Positions 32,167 to 37,230 of a DNA stretch of 37,230 nt are shown here, piece by piece. Made by a program: the position numbers and the translations under genes. Source of the DNA: an uncultured Clostridia bacterium (GTDB lineage Bacteria; Bacillota; Clostridia; Christensenellales; Borkfalkiaceae); NCBI GenBank assembly GCA_947626935.1, contig CANQUD010000001.1:98089-135318 (forward strand). The letters are read 5' to 3'. Below the pieces are notes generated by a model. That model saw nothing but the letters and a program-made list of their open reading frames with translations. It did not search any database and was not told where the DNA came from. Each line of letters opens with the position of its first letter. Position 1 is the stretch's first letter.

Positions 32167-33000
32167 TTATATCTCGATTTCCATTCCGTCGAAGGCGGCG
32201 AGGACGCCGTATTCCCGTTCGGCACTGGAGAGCGCTTCCGTCGTCGGGCGGGCGTTGTGGGAAAAGTGTGTGATGACCTTTTTTGTGTGTCCGTCCGCAA
32301 GCCCGATCTCCTCGAGACGGGACATCGTCCGCATGTTCTCGTCGAGTCCCATGTGACGGGCGAAGGCGTCCGTTTCGGCAAACAAAAACGTGCAGTCGAG
32401 GGTGACGAGGTCGACGGGCTTCCCGCCGATCTCCGCGAGGTAGCGGACAGAATCCTCGGGGAGTCTGCCCGTATCGGTCAGGTGCAGGACCCGCTTGTCC
32501 CCCTTTTCGATGAGAAAGAGGAGCGGTTCCTCCGAGGAGTGATTGGCGAGCAGGGTATAGACGCGGTATGCGCCGAATTCGATCTCCTCAAACGCACCGA
32601 TTGGACAGAGACGGATGTTCTCCGCGACATCGGGCTTCATCTCGCGGGCGGTGCATTCGCCGAACACGTCCATGACTTCCTGATTGCCGTAGATGGAGAG
32701 AGTTGGCTCCGTCATGTTCCCCGCATACTTATAGCCGCGAAGAATGAAGTCGTGCGCATAGAAGTGGTCCATATGGGAATGGGTGACGAGGAGATATTTG
32801 AGCGCGGAAAGATCGATCCCCCGCGCATGGGAAAAGGCGTCGGGCGGAAAGTCGATGCCGAGTTCCCCGTCAATGAGGATCTGGGAACGGGAGCGGATCT
32901 CCCTTCCCCCTCTTTGGCGGACGCCCTTGCAGTATTCGCAGTTGCAAAAGAGTGCGGGGATCCCCTCCGCCGCTCCTGTACCGAGATAGATGAGTTTCAT
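32167..33000 (-). CDS. PhnP-like metallo-beta-lactamase fold hydrolase
   Basis: A 277-aa metal-dependent phosphodiesterase-like protein. The active-site motif is THSHMDH (73-79) with a further His83, and later metal ligands lie in LHLTDTG and near HFSHN. An N-terminal CxCxxC cluster (CNCEYC, 19-24) followed by IRSRSQILIDG matches PhnP, which splits 5-phosphoribosyl 1,2-cyclic phosphate; other cyclic phosphodiesters are possible. No phosphonate genes are present here. ATG 33000 has only a weak AGGG before it. Last gene of the pepQ-efp-dtd operon. Confidence 0.82.
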   Translation of the reverse strand: MKLIYLGTGAAEGIPALFCNCEYCKGVRQRGGREIRSRSQILIDGELGIDFPPDAFSHARGIDLSALKYLLVTHSHMDHFYAHDFILRGYKYAGNMTEPTLSIYGNQEVMDVFGECTAREMKPDVAENIRLCPIGAFEEIEFGAYRVYTLLANHSSEEPLLFLIEKGDKRVLHLTDTGRLPEDSVRYLAEIGGKPVDLVTLDCTFLFAETDAFARHMGLDENMRTMSRLEEIGLADGHTKKVITHFSHNARPTTEALSSAEREYGVLAAFDGMEIEI

Positions 33001-33026
33001 GATGCCCTGTCGGAATGCCTGTCCTT

Positions 33027-33464
33027 TCAAGCCTCGTATACGATCGTGACGGGTCCGTCGTTCGTCTGTTCGATCTTCATGTCGGCGCCGAAAATGCCGT
33101 AACGGACGGGGACGCCGTGCGATGCGAGACATTTCCCCGCCGCCAGATAGAGCGGTTCCGCCTTTTCGGGACGCTCGGCGTCCGTGAAGGAAGGACGGTT
33201 CCCCTTTCTCGCGTCGCCGTACAGCGTGAACTGGGAGACGAACAGAACTTCCCCGCCGACATCGAGGACGGACAGATTCATTTTTCCCTCACTGTCCTCA
33301 AAGATACGCAGGTTTGCGATCTTCTCCGCGCATTTTTGCGCCTGTTGCAGGGTGTCGCCGACACGAACGCCGAAATAAACGACAAGCCCGCGTCCGATCT
33401 CGGAGACGGGCTGACCGTTTACGGTAAGCTTCGCGCACAATACCCGCTGCGCGACAAATTTCAT
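33027..33464 (-). CDS. dtd: D-aminoacyl-tRNA deacylase
   Basis: Removes D-amino acids (and glycine) mischarged onto tRNAs. The 145-aa protein carries the Dtd N-terminus MKFVAQRV and the two active-site motifs VSQFTLYGD and NDGPVT at the expected places, with GNRPSF between them. ATG 33464 has AGGGG upstream. It lies 58 bp after efp and 26 bp before the PhnP-like gene. Complete. Confidence 0.96.
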   Translation of the reverse strand: MKFVAQRVLCAKLTVNGQPVSEIGRGLVVYFGVRVGDTLQQAQKCAEKIANLRIFEDSEGKMNLSVLDVGGEVLFVSQFTLYGDARKGNRPSFTDAERPEKAEPLYLAAGKCLASHGVPVRYGIFGADMKIEQTNDGPVTIVYEA

Positions 33465-33522
33465 AGAATTTCCCCTTGCCGCACCGAGGCGGCTCGGTCC
33501 CTTTCCTCCGAAAAGACGGTCC

Positions 33523-34086
33523 TCAAACGCGGGACATGTATTCGCCCGTTCTCGTGTCGATGCGGATGGTGTCGCCCTCGTTGACGAACATGGGGACTTG
33601 GAAGGTGGCGCCCGTCTCGACCTTTGCAGCCTTGGTGACGTTGGTCGCCGTGTTGCCCTTGACGCCCGGCTCCGCCTCGATGACTTTGAGTTCGACGAAG
33701 TTCTCGGGTTCGACGGAGAATGCCTTGTCATAGAGGAAACGGACGGTGACGATATCGTTCTCGCGGATATAGCGGAGCGCGTCCTCGACCTGTTCATGAT
33801 TGAGGGGAGTCATGTTGAACTCGTCGTCCATGAAGTAGTAGAACTCGCCGTCGTTGTAGGAATAGGTCATCTTCTTGGTCTCGACCTGCGCCGTCTCGAG
33901 CTTGGTCGAGGGGTTGAAGGTCTCGTCCGAGAGGACCTGTCCCGTGACGACGTTCTTTAAGGTCGTGCGGACGAACGCCGCGCCCTTGCCGGGCTTGACG
34001 TGCTGGAATTCGACGACGGTATAGACGCCGCTCTTGTACTCGAACGTAGTGCCCTTTCTGATATCGCCTGCCATGATCTGTGCCAT
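33523..34086 (-). CDS. efp: Elongation factor P
   Basis: Binds ribosomes stalled at proline runs and promotes peptide bond formation. The 187-aa protein has the three beta-barrel domains, including domain I loop [10 protein letters not shown] with Lys34 at the tip contacting the peptidyl-transferase centre, and the C-terminal [20 protein letters not shown]. Modification enzymes for this lysine are not in the window. ATG 34086 has AAGGAG eight bases upstream. It follows pepQ by 17 bp, the usual Firmicute pairing. Confidence 0.98.
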   Translation of the reverse strand: MAQIMAGDIRKGTTFEYKSGVYTVVEFQHVKPGKGAAFVRTTLKNVVTGQVLSDETFNPSTKLETAQVETKKMTYSYNDGEFYYFMDDEFNMTPLNHEQVEDALRYIRENDIVTVRFLYDKAFSVEPENFVELKVIEAEPGVKGNTATNVTKAAKVETGATFQVPMFVNEGDTIRIDTRTGEYMSRV

Positions 34087-34103
34087 AAATGTATCTCCTT
34101 TGA

Positions 34104-35156
34104 TTACAAAACCAATAAATTTTTCTGTGTTTTTCCCATGAAGGAATGTGTTCTTCCGTCCTTCATGTACATGCTGTCCTCGATGCGGATGCCGAGCTTG
34201 CCTGCGATGTAGACGCCCGGTTCATCCGAAAAGACCATGCGGTCCCCGATGACCTGTTCGGAGCGCGGGGAGAGCGTGGGATACTCGTGGATCTGCAGCC
34301 CGATGCCGTGCCCGAGAGAGTGGGTGAAGTAGGGATCCAGCCCGAACTTTGCAAGATAGTTCCTTGCGATCGCGTCCCCTTCCTTCCCCGTCATGCCTGC
34401 GACGAGTTCTTCCCGCACGGCGTTGTGGGCGGCAAGGACGATGTCGTATGCCTTTTGGAATTCCGCATGCTTCCCGTCGTCGCCGAAGAGGAAGGTGCGG
34501 GTGATGTCCGAACAGTACCCTTCGACCTTGCAGCCGAAATCGATGAGGACAGGGTCGCCGAACTTCAACCGTACATTGCCCGTTTCGTAGTGGGGAACGC
34601 TGCCGTTTGCCCCGAAGGCGCAGATCGTGTCGAAGGACGTGCCGCTTGCGCCGCCGCGGCGCATGTTGTATTCGAGAAGGGCGGCGACTTCGTTCTCCGT
34701 CATCCCCTCTTTGATCGCGGGAAGGAGCTGTAAAAACGCGTCCTCGGCGATCTCGCAAGCCCTTTGGATGAGAGCAAGTTCCCCGTCCGACTTATAGAGC
34801 ATGGCGTCGCGCAGGGCGGGCATGCAATCGACAAGTTCAAAGCTCTTTTTGAGGGACTCGAACGTCGCCGCGTCGGTGAAGGGATAGGGAATGCCGAGGG
34901 TGTGTTTGCCCGCAAGGAGTTCCATCGCCTGCGGTCGGGAGCCTGCGACGACCTCGACGGCGGAGCCTTTCAGCTTCTTTTCCGCCGCTTCGAAATAGCG
35001 GGGATCGGCGACGAATTTACAGCCGCTTTCATCGAGGATCACATAGCCGTCCGTCGAATAGAAGCCCGTCAGGTATCTCCGCAAGAAATCACATTCGAGA
35101 TAGACGGCGTCCGCATGGGAATTTTCGTATATTCTGTGCCATTTCTCCGTCAACAT
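34104..35156 (-). CDS. pepQ: M24 family aminopeptidase (Xaa-Pro peptidase type)
   Basis: A dinuclear metal peptidase that removes residues next to proline. An N-terminal creatinase-like domain (about 1-115) is followed by a pita-bread domain (about 120-350) with all five metal ligands: [28 protein letters not shown] and IRIEDS. 350 aa. The start ATG 35156 lies six bases after the -10 box and has no ribosome binding site, so the mRNA should be leaderless; an in-frame GTG at 35162 is an alternative. First gene of the efp operon. PepQ versus PepP/YqhT substrate class is not settled by sequence. Confidence 0.9.
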   Translation of the reverse strand: MLTEKWHRIYENSHADAVYLECDFLRRYLTGFYSTDGYVILDESGCKFVADPRYFEAAEKKLKGSAVEVVAGSRPQAMELLAGKHTLGIPYPFTDAATFESLKKSFELVDCMPALRDAMLYKSDGELALIQRACEIAEDAFLQLLPAIKEGMTENEVAALLEYNMRRGGASGTSFDTICAFGANGSVPHYETGNVRLKFGDPVLIDFGCKVEGYCSDITRTFLFGDDGKHAEFQKAYDIVLAAHNAVREELVAGMTGKEGDAIARNYLAKFGLDPYFTHSLGHGIGLQIHEYPTLSPRSEQVIGDRMVFSDEPGVYIAGKLGIRIEDSMYMKDGRTHSFMGKTQKNLLVL

Positions 35157-35162
35157 AAACAC

Positions 35163-35191
35163 ATTATACCAAATTCGGGTGTAATAGTCAA
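35163..35191 (-). promoter_or_regulatory. Promoter of the pepQ-efp-dtd operon; predicts leaderless mRNA
   Basis: Minus strand TTGACT (35191-35186), a 17-bp spacer and TATAAT (35168-35163). The start codon ATG 35156 begins after only six bases, so initiation of transcription should fall at the start codon. Confidence 0.85.
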
Positions 35192-35217
35192 CGGTTTTTT
35201 ATAAGAAAAGGGTGAAT

Positions 35218-35436
35218 TTAGCCGTCCCGCCCTACCAAATCGTCCAAGGTCACGTCAAAGAGGTCTGCAAGGGCGATAAGCTGCGAAATGGAAGGTTCAC
35301 TGTATCCCGTCTCCCAATGGGATACCGATTTGAACGTCGTATGCATGAGCTCGGAAAGTTCCCTCTGCCCCAAGCCCTTTGCGATGCGAAAGTTTTTTAG
35401 ATTTCTCGGGAAATCTGACTTTTTCACTTCATTCAT
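35218..35436 (-). CDS. XRE-family transcriptional regulator (72 aa)
   Basis: A single-domain helix-turn-helix repressor: LKNFRIAKGLGQRELSELMHTTFKSVSHWETGYSEP (in part QRELSELMHTTFKSVSHWE), ending in FDVTLDDLVGRDG. ATG 35436 is chosen over an in-frame TTG 18 bases upstream because it gives the normal N-terminus; neither has a good ribosome binding site. It is divergent from the membrane-protein gene at 35531, with two palindromes in the gap. The arrangement parallels the pair at 10417-11075, so it probably represses itself and its neighbour. Confidence 0.86.
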   Translation of the reverse strand: MNEVKKSDFPRNLKNFRIAKGLGQRELSELMHTTFKSVSHWETGYSEPSISQLIALADLFDVTLDDLVGRDG

Positions 35437-35450
35437 ACGATAAATTATTA

Positions 35451-35461
35451 TCAAAATTTGA
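35451..35461. promoter_or_regulatory. Operator O1 of the second XRE pair
   Basis: TCAAAATTTGA, a 5-1-5 palindrome 15 bases upstream of the XRE start. Its centre is 29 bp from the centre of O2. Confidence 0.65.
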
Positions 35462-35470
35462 GATTTTTAC

Positions 35471-35499
35471 TTGGCATTCTCAAATTTTGAGAGTATAAT
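35471..35499 (+). promoter_or_regulatory. Promoter of the membrane-protein gene with operator O2 in its spacer
   Basis: TTGGCA (35471-35476), a 17-bp spacer and TATAAT (35494-35499). The spacer holds O2, TCTCAAATTTTGAGA (35478-35492), a perfect 7-1-7 palindrome. Confidence 0.85.
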
Positions 35500-35530
35500 G
35501 CATGTAATTCTAACTTTTGGAGGTGGGTTT

Positions 35531-35734
35531 ATGGCACTCAATTTTGATCGCTCCGATCAAGCGGCTGTGTTAAATCGGCTTGCCAAACGGCGCAACGTTT
35601 TTACGGTTTTATTCGTGATCTGTCTTGCGCTCGGTTCGGTCGCAGGTTTAGTCCCTGTGATCGGTTGGTATCTGTCTGTCGCGCTATTTGTCCTTTGGGG
35701 CGTCTTTGCGGGGTGCCGAATTATTCCAGATTAA
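35531..35734 (+). CDS. Small membrane protein, or N-terminal half of a frameshifted gene
   Basis: 67 aa of unknown function. A short charged start (MALNFDRSDQAAVLNRLAKR) precedes two hydrophobic segments (about 22-41 and 44-62). GGAGG lies seven bases before ATG 35531, and the strong operator-bearing promoter is directly upstream. It ends GCRIIPD just as another frame opens with further membrane segments, so it may be the front half of a 172-aa, four-segment protein broken by loss of one G in the GGGG run at 35710-35713. Its regulator is probably the divergent XRE protein. Confidence 0.65.
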   Translation: MALNFDRSDQAAVLNRLAKRRNVFTVLFVICLALGSVAGLVPVIGWYLSVALFVLWGVFAGCRIIPD

Positions 35735-36048
35735 AGAATCTGAATGCGGAATATGAAGCGAAATTGGAAGAGCTGACCGAACCCAAGAAACCGTTTCGTA
35801 CTACCCTCATCGGCATCATTCTGATCGCCATCATCGTCATCTCCGTCGTGAGAGCTCTCATTGTTCCCGACGCAGAATGGGTAGCATGGGAAATCGCCGT
35901 TTGCATTGTAGTCCCAATTTTCTCGGTCCTTCTCATGGTCATTCAATGGAGAAAATACAAAAAGAGATCTGACGCATACAACGATTCTATCGATCATATG
36001 CAACAGATCCTGAAAAAAGCCATTGAACTCCGAAAAGAGTCCGATTAA
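35713..36048 (+). pseudogene. C-terminal half of the frameshifted membrane protein, or separate overlapping gene
   Basis: In the -1 frame relative to the gene before it, this stretch encodes about 111 aa: a polar linker (SRLKNLNAEYEAKLEELTEP), two membrane segments (TLIGIILIAIIVISVVRALIV and WEIAVCIVVPIFSVLLMVI, shown to 21 at most in the sequence) and a charged tail. No ATG or clear ribosome binding site opens it. A GTG at 35713 overlapping the previous gene by 22 bp could start a separate coupled gene. Reading through with one added G gives a continuous AGVPNYSRLKN join. Sequencing error, true frameshift and slippage cannot be told apart here. Confidence 0.5.
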
Positions 36049-36049
36049 C

Positions 36050-36087
36050 ACAAAAGTATCCCCGCTTTCATGCGGGGATACTTTTGT
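36050..36087 (+). terminator. Terminator after the membrane-protein gene
   Basis: Perfect 16-bp inverted repeat (ACAAAAGTATCCCCGC / GCGGGGATACTTTTGT) with loop TTTCAT. The arms carry the A and T runs, so it can work in either direction. Confidence 0.85.
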
Positions 36088-36186
36088 ATATGGAATTGTT
36101 TGGTTCGGAGAGTTCTTTGGGCGACGGGCGTCCTCGGAAGAAGCGGTCACTCTTTTCCGCTGTTCCCGATCGTGCTCCCCGCGATT

Positions 36187-37038
36187 TCAATTCTTGAGCT
36201 TCAGATACATTTCCTTCATCGTCATGGCGTCCTCGGTCTGGGTGCCTGCGGACTCGGAGACAATGTAGGGTTCGAGACCGTACTTCACGAGCGCGGCGGC
36301 AAGCGGTTCGAATTCGGGTCCGAAGGTCGTATCCTCGAACGTCAGATGTCGGATCTCCCCCTTTGCGCCGTACTGGATCTTGGAAAAATGCACATGGAAG
36401 TGTTTCATCCGCTCATAGCCGATCGCGCCGAGCAAGATCTCGAGGCGGTCGCAGTAGTCCCGTTCCGTCCGCAAACTGCCCTGTTCCCGTGCGTTGACAT
36501 GTCCAAAATCGACACATGGGGTCAGAATTTCGTCGATCTTGCAGATCTCGGCGATCTCTTCCACGGTGCCGATCTGCGCGATTTTCCCCATCGTCTCGGG
36601 GCAGAACATCATGTCGTCGAGGCTGTTGAGACGGATGTAGTCGCAGAGGGTCTTGATCCTGTCGAGGGTGCGGGAGAAGGCGACGGAGCGGGTGTCCTTC
36701 CCCTGTGCGGCGGGGTGAAAGACGACGCGGCGTCCCCCCATTTCCCTGCCGACCTTTGCGCTGTCGAGGACATAGCCGTAAGATTTTGCCGCCATTTCGT
36801 CGTCGGGGTTGGCAAAATTGATGAAATAGGGCGCATGGACGGAGATCTCGACGCCCTCTCGATTGAATGCTTCCCGAATGGAATGCGCCTTCTTCTCGGT
36901 CATCTTGACCCCTCTGCCGAAGGAATATTCGAAGCAGTCGAGTCCGTGCTCCCTGACGAAGCGGGCGGAATCTTCCGTGTGCTCGAATCCCGCGGCATAG
37001 AAGCTCTCGCAGTTGCCGCTCGGTCCGAATTTTATCAT
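36187..37038 (-). CDS. Endonuclease IV-like TIM barrel protein
   Basis: A 283-aa AP endonuclease 2 (Nfo) superfamily protein. Likely metal ligands occur in order: ISVHAPYFINFA (His), VVFHPAAQG (His), MFCPETMGK (Glu), CVDFGHVNA (Asp, His), FHVHFSK (His) and IVSESAG (Glu), matching the three-zinc site pattern of endonuclease IV. It may cut at abasic sites in DNA, but sugar isomerases share this fold, so repair is probable rather than proven. ATG 37038 has GAGGAG seven bases upstream. Confidence 0.82.
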   Translation of the reverse strand: MIKFGPSGNCESFYAAGFEHTEDSARFVREHGLDCFEYSFGRGVKMTEKKAHSIREAFNREGVEISVHAPYFINFANPDDEMAAKSYGYVLDSAKVGREMGGRRVVFHPAAQGKDTRSVAFSRTLDRIKTLCDYIRLNSLDDMMFCPETMGKIAQIGTVEEIAEICKIDEILTPCVDFGHVNAREQGSLRTERDYCDRLEILLGAIGYERMKHFHVHFSKIQYGAKGEIRHLTFEDTTFGPEFEPLAAALVKYGLEPYIVSESAGTQTEDAMTMKEMYLKLKN

Positions 37039-37230
37039 GATGGTACTCCTCTCGTAAATGAAATCAAAAATTGGGCGATCTGTGTTACTCCGCCCGTTTG
37101 ACGGGATCCTTCGGCTGCGCCTCTGGATGAACGGCGGTGACCCACTCCCCTACCTTTGGGCGGCAGGGACCGCCGCAAAGCCCGTCGCGCCCGCCAGCGC
37201 TCCTGTCGCGGCGCAGCTCACAGCCCACTG
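37039..37230. other. Right-end intergenic sequence with repeat-like segment
   Basis: No gene seen. CCCGT-TTG-ACGGG forms a short hairpin near 37096-37105. The part from 37125 on (CGGCGGTGACCCACTCCCC) resembles 32098-32113 of the hairpin-rich region, and an imperfect GGGCGG / CCGCC hairpin follows. No clear promoter for the TIM-barrel gene was found. Confidence 0.4.

Overview
The window looks like chromosomal DNA of a Gram-positive, moderately GC-rich (by eye, clearly above 50%) member of the Clostridia. The support is the gene order (dnaG-rpoD-trmK-nif3, pepQ-efp-dtd), AAGGAG-type ribosome binding sites, some TTG starts, TTGACA/TATAAT-type promoters, a ylbJ-like sporulation membrane protein and a type 3 prolyl-tRNA synthetase. 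A gut lineage near Christensenellales would fit, but I cannot place it from this sequence alone. I recognised no phage structural genes, transposases, tRNA or rRNA genes, or CRISPR array.

Layout. 1-5200: proS (cut by the left edge) and degV leftward, then a phosphohexomutase and transketolase rightward. 5200-12400 is the most accessory-looking part: a lipase-like hydrolase, a nitroreductase, a probable type II restriction-modification pair facing each other across a bidirectional terminator, a membrane-anchored beta-helix protein, and two XRE-type regulators with palindromic operators. 12400-19200: rarA with a patatin, divergent ylbJ, and the operon [membrane protein]-rsmD-coaD-aroF-pheA. 19200-26200: the operon dgt-dnaG-rpoD-trmK-nif3-[zinc ribbon]-alr. 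26300-31800: the operon patatin-aroC-aroB-aroE-aroQ-aroK-SDR, in which all six junctions are 4-base ATGA overlaps. 31790-32166 is a gene-free stretch packed with hairpins. 32170-35200: the operon pepQ-efp-dtd-[PhnP-like hydrolase]. 35200-37230: a second XRE/membrane-protein pair with a possible frameshift, then a TIM-barrel endonuclease IV-like gene.

How the genes fit together. Transketolase makes erythrose 4-phosphate, a substrate of AroF. AroB, AroQ, AroE, AroK and AroC then cover most of the route to chorismate, and PheA leads on to phenylalanine. EPSP synthase, chorismate mutase and prephenate dehydrogenase are not in the window. The replication and transcription genes (dgt, dnaG, rpoD, rarA) and translation genes (proS, efp, dtd, rsmD, trmK) are ordinary housekeeping units.

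The most unusual signal is regulatory. Two separate XRE regulator/membrane-protein pairs (10417-11075 and 35218-36048) share one promoter design. In each, one palindrome fills the 17-bp spacer between -35 and -10, and a second palindrome lies exactly 29 bp away centre to centre, although the operator sequences differ. At least two other genes (the 363-aa XRE gene at 11264 and pepQ) have a -10 box six bases before the start codon, which predicts leaderless mRNAs.
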